Positions 1 through 7,345 of a stretch of DNA of 21,496 nt are shown in pieces. The DNA comes from Gemmatimonadota bacterium (GTDB taxonomy: Bacteria > Gemmatimonadota > Gemmatimonadetes > Longimicrobiales > Gaopeijiaceae). The stretch covers positions 1 through 21,496 of the forward strand of contig SKVI01000305.1 of NCBI GenBank assembly GCA_007129525.1, written 5' to 3'. A model generated the notes under the pieces. It was not told where the DNA came from and did not search any database. It saw only the letters and a program-made list of their open reading frames with translations. Within the stretch, counting starts at the first letter, position 1; each line of letters opens with the position of its first letter. The position numbers and the translations under genes were made by a program.

Positions 1-500
1 CGGCCTTCCTTGATCAATGCGGCCTGCCGGTGCACCGGGAGGAAGGCCAGCTCTTCTTCGGTGGAGGGCACCGGGCCGCTCCAGCGCTCCACATCCATGG
101 CCGTGGGCTCGAAGAGGGCGCTGCCGTACTCCCGGTGGAGCCGCTCCAGCAGAGCCCCCGTACCCCCGGGCCAGGCCTGGAAGGTGAAGGCGGGCGGCTC
201 GCTGTTGCCCAGGGGGATCTCGAGGGACCGGCCGAAGGCCTCCCGGGAGGGAGAGGAGGAGGGCGGCGCGGCGGAGAGCCGGGCCCGGAGCTCTGCGGCT
301 CCCAGGGCACCCGGCGCGAGCCCCAACCCGGCGGCGACCCCCGCTGCCAGCTTCACGAAGCGGCGACGGTCCACGCCCGCGGTGATGCCCAGCTCCTGGG
401 CCAGGGCTTCCAGGCGCCGTTCGGCGGCGGTACTGTCGGGGGCCGCGTCCGACGAAGGACTCGCGGAAGGGTTACGGAGAGGATCAAAATCGCGGGACAT
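1..500 (-). CDS. Tat-exported amidase-family enzyme, N-terminal part (runs off the window)
   Basis: The gene starts at ATG 500-498 and reads out of the left edge, so only about 166 residues are present. After a 44-residue polar N-region comes a twin-arginine signal (DRRRFVKLAAG, about residues 44-54) and a hydrophobic Ala/Gly/Leu stretch ending near residue 69, which predicts export of a folded protein. The mature part ends with EELAFLPVHRQAALIKEG. This closely matches the segment just before the conserved core of amidase-signature enzymes, where a helix typically leads into 'SxELTxxYL'. The Ser-cisSer-Lys catalytic triad would lie outside the window, so activity cannot be judged. No clear Shine-Dalgarno precedes the ATG; an in-frame TTG eleven codons upstream is an alternative start. 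A TAGAAT -10-like box about 48 bp upstream supports transcription from the divergent gap. The family assignment is recognition of a short motif and is fairly but not fully secure. Confidence 0.7.
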   Translation of the reverse strand, partial: MSRDFDPLRNPSASPSSDAAPDSTAAERRLEALAQELGITAGVDRRRFVKLAAGVAAGLGLAPGALGAAELRARLSAAPPSSSPSREAFGRSLEIPLGNSEPPAFTFQAWPGGTGALLERLHREYGSALFEPTAMDVERWSGPVPSTEEELAFLPVHRQAALIKEG

Positions 501-547
501 GGCCGGCTGGGGAACGGGTCCTGGGGCAAGCAACGAAGGAGTCCGTC

Positions 548-576
548 ATTCTACGGGCCCACGCGCCGGATCGAAA
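548..576 (-). promoter_or_regulatory. Candidate sigma70-type promoter for the amidase gene
   Basis: Reading the minus strand, TAGAAT (553-548) matches the TATAAT -10 consensus at five of six positions. Seventeen bases upstream lies TTTCGA, a weak -35 match (three of six). The -10 box is 47 bp ahead of the amidase ATG, giving a short 5' leader. The box is conspicuous in an otherwise very GC-rich stretch, but a single good hexamer is modest evidence. Confidence 0.35.
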
Positions 577-785
577 GGCGGGGGTGCGAGGACCGTCCCA
601 GGGGTCGCGGCCACGGATCCGGTAGATGGGAACGAACTCGACGCCGAATTCGTCCGGAAAGAACCGGGAGTGGGTGAACCGGTGGAGCTGCTCCGGCCCA
701 CCTCCCCTCCGTTTGCTTGGCCAGGACCTGCTCTCTACCTTGATTCTCGCCTCCTGAGGCCGTTTGGATTTTTCGTCTTTTCTTT

Positions 786-815
786 GGGGTCCCGTCCCTC
801 GCTGAGGGTGTCCCC
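786..815 (+). promoter_or_regulatory. Small hairpin in the leader of the TPR gene
   Basis: CCCTC (796-800), loop GCT and GAGGG (804-808) form a 5-bp stem. GGGG (786-789) and CCCC (812-815) could close an outer stem, and TTTCT follows. It lies 31 bp before the ATG at 847. It could be a weak terminator or attenuator, or simply a structured leader; the stem is short. Confidence 0.25.
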
Positions 816-846
816 TTTCTGAGCGTCCGCCTTGAGCGGAAATCCC

Positions 847-2715
847 ATGACGAAACCCGGTGACTTTTTTGAGGAACTCAAGCGCCGAAAGGTGTTCCGG
901 GTGGCGGTGGTGTATGCTGCAACGGCGTTCGTGATCCTCCAGGCCGCCGACATCATATTGCCCCGGTTGGGAATTCCGGAGTGGGGGATGAGCCTGGTCG
1001 TCATACTGACGATTCTTGGATTTCCCATCGCGCTGACGCTGGGGTGGGCGCTGGACGTGACCCCGGACGGCATCAAGCGGACCGAGGCCCTCCCCGAGGA
1101 CCAGACCACACCGACCCCACCACTCATTGGAAAGCGCACGGGCACGGTGGCGGCAGGACTTCTGCTGCTCGGGATCGGGTTGAGCGCAGGGTGGTTTCTG
1201 AGTCCCGGCACCGCATCGGACCCGGTCGCGGAACCTGTCGGACCGATTGAATCGGCGGCGCCCTCCATCGCCGTGCTTCCCTTCGCCAACCTCAGCTCCG
1301 ATCCCGAGAACGCCTACTTTGCCGATGGCCTGACGGAGGAGGTCCTGAACTCCCTTGCCCGGGTGCCGGCCCTGAAGGTGGCGGGCCGGACGTCGTCCTT
1401 CTACTTCAAGGACCGAAACGAAGATCTGCAGACCATCGGGACCCAGCTCGGCGTGGGCCATCTGCTCGAAGGCAGCGTGCGCAAGTCCGGCGACCAGCTG
1501 CGCATCACGGTCCAGCTCATCGAGGTGGCCGATGGCTTCCGCCTCTGGTCCGACGCCTATGATCGGGAGATGGATGACATCTTCGTCATCCAGGACGAGA
1601 TCGCCCGGTCCATCGTGGATGCACTCCGCATCGAGTTGGGCACCGATGCGGCTGTGACCGCATCGACGACGGAGCATCTGGGGGCCTACGAACGCTTCCT
1701 GGAGGCCCGCACCCTCATCGCCGAACGGGGTCCGGCGAGCCTGAACCGGGCCATCGCACTCCTGGACGAGGCGGTGCGGCTCGATCCGACCTTCGCCCCA
1801 GCCTGGGGCGCCCTGGCGCAGGCCCACTCCCTGGTGTACTGGTACGACACGAGCATTCCCAGGGAGTCATCGGTGGCCAGGGCGGAGGCTGCAGCCCAGC
1901 AGGCGCTGCAGCTCGATCCCGATTTGACCACCGCCCATCAGGTTCTGGGCGATGTCCTGCGTGACCGCTTTCAGTGGCCCGAGGCCGACGCCAGTTACCG
2001 CCGTGCGCTGGCCCTCAATCCGGACGACGTGGAAGGCAACTCGCAGTATGCCCAGATGCTGGGTCGGCTGGGACTGGCCGAGCGTGGACTGCCCTTCGCC
2101 CGTCGGGCCGCCGAGCTCGATCCCCTCTCCGCCGTTCCCCCGGCGGTGGTCGGACTGTTGCTCTTTCAGTCCGGCGACCGGGAAGGAGGGCTTCGGCAGG
2201 TGCAGTACGCCCGCACCCTGAACCCCGGGCTTCTCTTCATCCACCTCATCGAGATGGCCATCCAGCTCGACCTGGGCGCGTTCGACGCCGCCCTTGAGAC
2301 CCAGCGCATCATGGGTGCCTGGCTGGATACCCACCATGCCGACGACCCCCTTGCTGACCTGTACGAGCGACTGCCCGACCAGACAGGAGACACCGCGGAA
2401 ATTCCCACGCTGCTTCGTGACAGTTGGGAACAGGGAAGCAGCCACCTCAGCGTGGCCGCCCAGAGCTGGGCGGTGCATTACGGGGATCCCGAGCTGGCCC
2501 TGGAGTTGATGCGCACCGAACAACGCTCCGACGGGGCATACGACAGCATCTTCAGTTGGACGCCCTATTTCGCGCCGGTGCGTGACCTCGCCGGCTTCAG
2601 GGAGCTCGCGCGCGATCTGAACATGCCCGAGTATTGGCGGATGCACGGCTGGCCAAGTGACTGTCGCCCGCTGGAAGGCAATGACTTCGAGTGCGGGCTG
2701 GACCAGGCGCGATGA
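847..2715 (+). CDS. Membrane-anchored TolB-like / TPR-repeat protein
   Basis: The protein is 622 aa from the ATG at 847. A TTG at 832 would add five residues, but ATG gives the usual opening of this family (FFEELKRRKVFRV). Two hydrophobic segments (about residues 19-39 and 48-70) and a third (about 99-118) anchor it in the inner membrane. Residues about 140-265 form the TolB-like domain often annotated with adenylate-cyclase-associated proteins: SIAVLPFANLSSDPENAYFADGL, then a conserved LLEGSVRKSGDQLRITVQL strand pair. Residues about 275-480 are TPR repeats, with typical ALQLDPDLTTAHQVLG and RALALNPDDVEGNSQYAQML helices. No catalytic domain is present; relatives often carry a Ser/Thr kinase or winged-helix domain at the N-terminus instead. 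It probably acts as a protein-interaction scaffold at the membrane. It lies 40 bp upstream of the transporter fusion on the same strand and may head that operon. Confidence 0.85.
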   Translation: MTKPGDFFEELKRRKVFRVAVVYAATAFVILQAADIILPRLGIPEWGMSLVVILTILGFPIALTLGWALDVTPDGIKRTEALPEDQTTPTPPLIGKRTGTVAAGLLLLGIGLSAGWFLSPGTASDPVAEPVGPIESAAPSIAVLPFANLSSDPENAYFADGLTEEVLNSLARVPALKVAGRTSSFYFKDRNEDLQTIGTQLGVGHLLEGSVRKSGDQLRITVQLIEVADGFRLWSDAYDREMDDIFVIQDEIARSIVDALRIELGTDAAVTASTTEHLGAYERFLEARTLIAERGPASLNRAIALLDEAVRLDPTFAPAWGALAQAHSLVYWYDTSIPRESSVARAEAAAQQALQLDPDLTTAHQVLGDVLRDRFQWPEADASYRRALALNPDDVEGNSQYAQMLGRLGLAERGLPFARRAAELDPLSAVPPAVVGLLLFQSGDREGGLRQVQYARTLNPGLLFIHLIEMAIQLDLGAFDAALETQRIMGAWLDTHHADDPLADLYERLPDQTGDTAEIPTLLRDSWEQGSSHLSVAAQSWAVHYGDPELALELMRTEQRSDGAYDSIFSWTPYFAPVRDLAGFRELARDLNMPEYWRMHGWPSDCRPLEGNDFECGLDQAR

Positions 2716-2755
2716 CTCTTCTCGCGCCGCTCCGACGAACTCCAGACCGAGAGCT

Positions 2756-5700
2756 GTGACGACCACCGAGAAGCGGGGGGTGCGGGGAACCCTGACGGAC
2801 CTCATCGGGGTCCCCGAGGATCGGGAGACGCTCATCGCCGTCTTCTCGATGATGAGCCTCTTCTTTCTGGTGGTCCTCTCCGTGGGGATCCTCCGTCCGG
2901 TGCGAGCCTCCCTGGCTCTCGACGGGCTGGCCGAAGGAGATTTCTACCAGGTCTACCTGGTCAGTGGTCTGGTGATTCTCTTCGTTCCCCTCGTGAACCG
3001 GCTCTCGAATCGGTTCGCCTGGCGACGGCTGATTCCGGCGGTGGCGCTCTTTTTTGCCCTGAACCTGGTGGTGTTCCGGGCGGTTTATGTGGAGGGGAGC
3101 ACGCTCTTCGGCCTGGTCTTCTACGGGTGGTACGACCTGTTCGCCGCCTCCCTGGTCACCCAGTTCTTCATGGTGACCCAGCTCTTCTTTCATGCTCGGC
3201 TGGCCAAGCACGCCTACCCGGTGGTCATCGCCGGCGGAGCCCTCGGGGCGACGCTGGGCGGGGGCATCACCGCTTTTTTCGCGAGCCGGCTGGGAACGCC
3301 GAACCTCCTGCTCCTGGCCGCAGTACCCATCATCATCTTCTCCTTTGCCGTCCCCTTTGTGTGGGCTCGGGTCCAACCGGATGTGGCGGCGCCGGCCCCG
3401 CGGAGGCGGGGGCCTGACCGGTCGGAGGGGGAGGGCTCGCTCGGGGCCATCGTCCGCAACCGGCAGGTCCAGCTCATTGCCGGGTTGGTTCTGGTCACGA
3501 TCCTGGTCAAGCAGATCGTGGACTACCAGTTCAACACGATCACCAAGGTGGTCTTCGTGGACCGGGACGCGGTGACCGAGATCCAGGGGTGGTTCAACCT
3601 GGCCACCCAGTGGCTCCCCCTGTTGGCGCTTGCGGGAATGAAGCCGCTTCTTCGGCGATGGGGTGTCGGTCTCGTGGTGCTGATCCTGCCCGTGGCCATG
3701 CTCACCGCCAACGTGGCCCTCCTCGCCTTCTGGGGCATCTGGGCCGCCTTCGCCGCGAAGGGGGCCGAAACGAGCCTCCGTTACTCGGTGGATCGGGCCG
3801 GGCGCGAGATCTTGTACGTGCCCGTGCCGGACGAGATCAAGCTGAAGGCCAAGAACTACATCGATGCGGCTCTTGAGAAGGGGGTGGGGAAGATCGCCTC
3901 GGCCCTTGTCCTCTTCCTTGTCATTGCGGTGGCCGGCCTCGACTACCGGCAGGTGGCCTGGGTCGGCCTGGGGCTCGCAGGTGCCTGGGTCCTCATGGCC
4001 CTGCGGGTTCGGAAGGAGTACGCGAAGTCGCTGGCTCTCTCGGTACAGCACCGGTTTGCCAGCTTTCGCGGGGCCTCCTTCGCCTCCCTGTCGGATCCGG
4101 CCACCCTGGAGGCCATCCAGCAGGCCCTCGGGGGAGACCCCCGGCAGATCGCCTTCGCCCTGGACCTCCTGGACGAATCGGCGTCGGGGGACATCGCGCC
4201 GCTGGCAGACGAGCTGGAAGCCCTCCTGGACCATCCCGTTGCCGAGATCCGTCACCGGGCCCTGGCCCACCTGGGTCGGATGTCCGGTGCCGGGGACCTG
4301 ACGGCGATCCGCGGCCGACTTCTGGATCCGGACCCCTCCGTTCGGGAAGAAGCGGTGCGAGCCCTCCATGCCCGATCTGAAGACGCGGACCGGGCGCTGG
4401 TCCGGGGCCTTCTGCTCTCGGATCACCCGGAGGTCCGGGCGGCGACGTTGGTGTGCATGGCCCGGGGCGATCTGGACGTAGCCAACGGGGTGTCCCCGCA
4501 GGAAATCCTCCGAAGTGCCGGAATGGAGGGAGGGGGGACGAGGGGAGTCGATGCGACGCTCCATCATGCCCCGCGTCCTGGCCCCGATGAGCGGATCGAG
4601 CGAGCGTTGGTAGCAGCGGCCCTCCGCCCCCCGGATGCCGTGGAGATCCTGGAGCCCCTTATCGACGACCCCGATCCTCGGGTGGCGGGAGAGGCGCTCC
4701 GGAGCGCCGGGATGCTCGGGGACCCCGATCTCCATCCTCGCCTGGTGGCGGCCCTGGGCCGGCGGGAGACCCGGGAGGCGGCCAGAGAGGCACTGGCATC
4801 CCTGGGAGCCGAGGGCGTCCCCGTTCTGGTCTGGAGCCTCCTTGACGAGCGGGAGAATCTGGCCGTGCGGCGCCACATCCCCTCGGTTCTTGCCCGAATC
4901 CCGTCACCGGAGACTGTCCGGGCACTGATCCGGTGCATCGTGGCCCCGGAGACGGAGCAACTCCTGGATCATCGGGCCGTGAAGGCCCTGAGCAGGCTGC
5001 GGGCACGCAACCCGGAGCTGGAGTTCGACCCCGAGGGGGTGGAGCGCCTCATCGACCATTCTCTGGAGGCGAGTGCCCGGTACGCGGCCGCTCGGGCGGC
5101 GTTGGACGCCCGATGGCCTGCAGGCGACGATCCCCCCCCGCTCCCGGCACGGATCCTCCGGCAGGCTGTGGATGAGGCATGGGAGGAGCGCCGAGAGGAG
5201 GTGTTTCGTGCCCTTGGCCTGCGTTTTCCCCCGGACGACGTCCACCGCTGCTACCTGGCCGTGACGCGGGGCGAGGACGTCCCCAGATCCAACGCCCTGG
5301 AATGGCTGGAATCCACCCTGGGGTACCACCTGTTTCAGCGGCTCGTCCCCTTGATGGGCGAGCCGACCGGAAACGGGCAGGACGCTCCGGCATCCGAGGA
5401 CCTCCCGGCGGTCCTGGACGAGCTGTCTCGAGGGCAGGACCATTGGATTGCCCACCTGGCGCTTCGGACCCGGGAGGTGCTGACTGCTGCCCGGTCCCCG
5501 GTTCCCGACCCCCACCGTCCCGGCTCCCCCGATCCCGGCTCCTCCGATCCCGACTTTCACGACCCCGGCTCCCCCGACCCCGACCCGGAAGGACGATTCA
5601 CGATGAACCTCGTCGAGACCGTGTTCCTGCTTCAGCAGATCGACATCCTCCGCGATGCCCGAACCGATCACCTGGCCCTCCTGGCGACCATTGCCGAGGA

Positions 5701-6010
5701 GGTGGATGTAGCCGCCGGTACGGCCCTCCTCCGCGAGGGGGAGCCGGGGGAGGGCCTCCATGTGGTGGTCCGGGGGACGGTGGCACTCTCGGGCGCCGGA
5801 GGTGATCTTACATTGTCGGATGGAGAGGCCTTCGGCACCTGGGCGCTGATCGACGACGTACCCAGCATGGTGGGGGCCGTCACCACGGAGCCGAGTCGGC
5901 TGCTTCGCATCGGCCGGGAGGAGTACCACGACCTTCTCACGGATCACCCGGAGCTGGCCATCGGAATGCTCCAGGGCCTTGCCCGGCGAATCCGCGCCCT
6001 GGTGGCCTGA
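2756..6010 (+). CDS. NTT (ATP/ADP carrier)-like transporter fused to HEAT repeats and a degenerate cNMP-binding domain
   Basis: The chosen GTG at 2756 gives 1084 aa. A GTG at 2780 with GAGAAG upstream is an equally good start, whereas the open frame back to 2657 overlaps the TPR gene and is less likely. Residues about 22-418 form a multi-pass membrane domain (roughly 10-12 hydrophobic segments). Its opening, ILRPVRASLALDGLAE, and an acidic/basic loop (DEIKLKAKNYIDAALEKGVG) recall the nucleotide transporter/MFS superfamily. Residues about 450-835 are HEAT-like helical repeats (LLDPDPSVREEAVRAL, LIDDPDPRVAGEALRSAG). A Pro/Asp/Gly/Ser-rich linker (about 915-945) leads to a Crp-like beta-roll domain (950-1084). 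In that domain the phosphate-binding cassette reads FGTWALIDDVPSMVGAV, lacking the usual Glu and Arg, so cNMP binding is doubtful. NTT-HEAT-cNBD fusions are known in other bacteria. The transported substrate is unknown, and a sensing role is possible. Close downstream spacing (26 bp) ties it to the response regulator. Confidence 0.82.
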   Translation: MTTTEKRGVRGTLTDLIGVPEDRETLIAVFSMMSLFFLVVLSVGILRPVRASLALDGLAEGDFYQVYLVSGLVILFVPLVNRLSNRFAWRRLIPAVALFFALNLVVFRAVYVEGSTLFGLVFYGWYDLFAASLVTQFFMVTQLFFHARLAKHAYPVVIAGGALGATLGGGITAFFASRLGTPNLLLLAAVPIIIFSFAVPFVWARVQPDVAAPAPRRRGPDRSEGEGSLGAIVRNRQVQLIAGLVLVTILVKQIVDYQFNTITKVVFVDRDAVTEIQGWFNLATQWLPLLALAGMKPLLRRWGVGLVVLILPVAMLTANVALLAFWGIWAAFAAKGAETSLRYSVDRAGREILYVPVPDEIKLKAKNYIDAALEKGVGKIASALVLFLVIAVAGLDYRQVAWVGLGLAGAWVLMALRVRKEYAKSLALSVQHRFASFRGASFASLSDPATLEAIQQALGGDPRQIAFALDLLDESASGDIAPLADELEALLDHPVAEIRHRALAHLGRMSGAGDLTAIRGRLLDPDPSVREEAVRALHARSEDADRALVRGLLLSDHPEVRAATLVCMARGDLDVANGVSPQEILRSAGMEGGGTRGVDATLHHAPRPGPDERIERALVAAALRPPDAVEILEPLIDDPDPRVAGEALRSAGMLGDPDLHPRLVAALGRRETREAAREALASLGAEGVPVLVWSLLDERENLAVRRHIPSVLARIPSPETVRALIRCIVAPETEQLLDHRAVKALSRLRARNPELEFDPEGVERLIDHSLEASARYAAARAALDARWPAGDDPPPLPARILRQAVDEAWEERREEVFRALGLRFPPDDVHRCYLAVTRGEDVPRSNALEWLESTLGYHLFQRLVPLMGEPTGNGQDAPASEDLPAVLDELSRGQDHWIAHLALRTREVLTAARSPVPDPHRPGSPDPGSSDPDFHDPGSPDPDPEGRFTMNLVETVFLLQQIDILRDARTDHLALLATIAEEVDVAAGTALLREGEPGEGLHVVVRGTVALSGAGGDLTLSDGEAFGTWALIDDVPSMVGAVTTEPSRLLRIGREEYHDLLTDHPELAIGMLQGLARRIRALVA
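5501..5590 (+). repeat. Degenerate in-frame repeat encoding a Pro/Asp-rich linker
   Basis: Imperfect units built on CCCGGCTCCCCCGA / CCCGGCTCCTCCGA recur three to four times. They encode (P)GSPDP/GSSDPD/PGSPDPDP between the HEAT region and the cNMP-binding-like domain. Such a repeat is prone to slippage, so linker length may vary between strains. It is read through in frame. Confidence 0.7.
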
Positions 6011-6036
6011 TCCCACGAGAGAGGAGACCCTGCGTC

Positions 6037-6516
6037 ATGCCCGATCCATACACACCCTCCGTCGTGGTGGTGGACGACGAGGAGATGGTGGCCACTGCGG
6101 TCCGCACCTTCCTGGAGCTGGAGACGTCGTACGACATCCGGGATTTCACCGCGCCTCGAGCGGCTCTCGATGCCCTTTCCGAGCGCCCGGCCGACGTGGT
6201 CGTGGCCGATTTCATGATGCCGGATCTGGACGGCGTCGAGTTCCTCCGGGAAGTTCGGGCCAACTGGCCCCAGACGTCCCGGATCCTTCTCACCGGGTAT
6301 GCCGACGTCCAGAACGCGATCCGGGCCATCAACGAGGTGGGCCTCTATTACTACCTGGAGAAGCCCTGGGACAACGAGCACCTGAAGCTGGTAGTCCGGA
6401 ACGGGGTAGAGCGATCCACCCTGGTCAACGAACTGGACGCTCGGATCAGCGCCCTGGAGGACGCGAACCAGGAGCTCATGGACGCGCGCGAACGCCTCAT
6501 CAAGATGTTTCTCTGA
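6037..6516 (+). CDS. Receiver-only response regulator with C-terminal coiled coil
   Basis: This is a 159-aa protein with GAGGAG ten bases upstream of the ATG. The receiver domain is complete: acidic pair D13/D14, phosphoacceptor D58 (VVVADFMMPDLDG), switch Thr T86 (RILLTGYAD) and K109 followed by cis-Pro (LEKPW). The LTGYAD and YYYLEKPWDNEHL signatures resemble receivers of the RpfG / hybrid-kinase type, but there is no HD-GYP, DNA-binding or other output domain. After the receiver comes only a predicted coiled coil (residues about 128-157, NELDARISALEDANQELMDA). Output is therefore likely by protein-protein contact, for example with the downstream kinase or the HEAT region of the upstream transporter fusion. 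It sits 26 bp after the transporter gene and 16 bp before the kinase gene, which makes that kinase the obvious partner. Confidence 0.92.
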   Translation: MPDPYTPSVVVVDDEEMVATAVRTFLELETSYDIRDFTAPRAALDALSERPADVVVADFMMPDLDGVEFLREVRANWPQTSRILLTGYADVQNAIRAINEVGLYYYLEKPWDNEHLKLVVRNGVERSTLVNELDARISALEDANQELMDARERLIKMFL

Positions 6517-6532
6517 AGCCGGAGCGATCGAG

Positions 6533-7345
6533 ATGTCGGACGACGGGGTGTCGACGGACGTGGCAGCAGACGGGACGCTGGCCAGCGCAGTGAACGCCGA
6601 CCGCCTGGCCACCCTGGGGATGCTCATGGCCGGAATCGCTCACGAGATCAACACACCCCTGGGGGCCCTGGCCAGCAACCACGACGTGGTGAAGCGCTCG
6701 CTGGCCCGGCTCCACGACATCCTGGCTGACGATGTGGTGGATGAGCACGAGCTGGGGGAGGTCCGGAAGATCGTCCGGGCCCTGAACGGGACGCTCCGGG
6801 TGAACGATCTGGCTGTGGAGCGGGTCCTGGAGCTGGTGGGAAGCCTGAGGAGCTTCGGAGGGCCGGACCGGGCCGAGGTGGACCGGGCCGACGTGACCGA
6901 GGGAATCGAGACCGCCCTCACCCTCCTTCGGCACAAGCTCGGCTCCGGGATCCGGGTCGTGCGGGACTTCGAGGACCTTCCGCCCATCGAGTGCTTCCCG
7001 GTGGAGGTCAACCAGCTCTTCATGAACCTTCTCCTGAACGCCGTGCAGGCCATCGAGGGGCACGGCGACGGAACGGGGACCATCAGCGTGCGGGCCCGAC
7101 GCCGGGGGGGAGGGGTCCTCGTGGAGATCCGCGACACCGGCCCGGGGATCGGTCCGGAGCTGAGGGAACGGATCTTCGAACCTGGGTTCACGACCAAGGG
7201 GGCCCGGATGGGCATGGGGCTCGGGTTGCTCATCACCCGGCAGATCGTCGAGCGGCATGGCGGGACCATAGAGGTGGACAGCGCACCGGGAGAGGGTGCC
7301 CGGTTCTCGGTGTTCCTTCCTCCAACCCTCCCGAGGACTTCATGA
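6533..7345 (+). CDS. Soluble sensorless histidine kinase
   Basis: The protein is 270 aa from the ATG at 6533, with GGAG eight bases upstream. It has no membrane segment and no PAS, GAF or HAMP domain. HisKA comes almost immediately, with the phosphoacceptor H37 in GIAHEINTPLGA. The HATPase domain is complete: N box N165/N169 (NLLLNAVQAI), G1 D201 (DTGPGIG), F box (FEPGFTTK) and G2 (GMGLGL, 227-232). The AHEIN-TPLG type and a long helical linker resemble kinases that receive input from a partner protein rather than a fused sensor. The natural phosphotransfer partner is the receiver 16 bp upstream. The input signal could come through the upstream membrane fusion, but that is inference. Its stop overlaps the next start (ATGA), which suggests translational coupling to the phosphatase. 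Confidence 0.93.
   Translation: MSDDGVSTDVAADGTLASAVNADRLATLGMLMAGIAHEINTPLGALASNHDVVKRSLARLHDILADDVVDEHELGEVRKIVRALNGTLRVNDLAVERVLELVGSLRSFGGPDRAEVDRADVTEGIETALTLLRHKLGSGIRVVRDFEDLPPIECFPVEVNQLFMNLLLNAVQAIEGHGDGTGTISVRARRRGGGVLVEIRDTGPGIGPELRERIFEPGFTTKGARMGMGLGLLITRQIVERHGGTIEVDSAPGEGARFSVFLPPTLPRTS

Larger units (their letters stand above)
501..846. other. 346-bp divergent intergenic region
   Basis: This gap separates the leftward amidase from the rightward TPR gene. It holds a candidate amidase promoter at 548-576 and a small hairpin at 786-815 in the leader of the TPR gene. It also holds a minus-strand stretch, about 555-695, that reads like protein but has no in-frame start codon. The right half (about 760-820) is notably T- and pyrimidine-rich compared with the surrounding GC-rich sequence, as expected of a regulatory region. 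A TTGATT at 740-745 could be a -35 box for the TPR gene, but I see no convincing -10 at the right distance. Confidence 0.6.

Noticed and set aside
484..1827. 447-codon minus-strand open frame across the divergent gap and the TPR gene
   Set aside because: Most of it is antisense to the TolB-like and TPR domains and looks like a shadow. Only its last part, about 555-695, seemed protein-like and is reported separately.
2657..2755. GTG at 2657 as start of the transporter fusion
   Set aside because: It would overlap the TPR gene by 59 bp and add an Arg/Ser-rich tail with no hydrophobic character. GTG 2756 or 2780 fits better.
2597..4876. 759-codon minus-strand open frame opposite the TPR and transporter genes
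   Set aside because: Composition is Gly/Pro/Arg/His-rich with no recognisable domain. It is antisense to strongly recognisable membrane and HEAT sequence and reflects few stops in GC-rich DNA.
6991..7341. Upstream extension of the phosphatase frame to a start at 6991
   Set aside because: The extension overlaps the kinase HATPase domain and reads as Arg/Gly/Pro-rich noise. The ATG at 7342 begins an immediate lipoprotein signal peptide.
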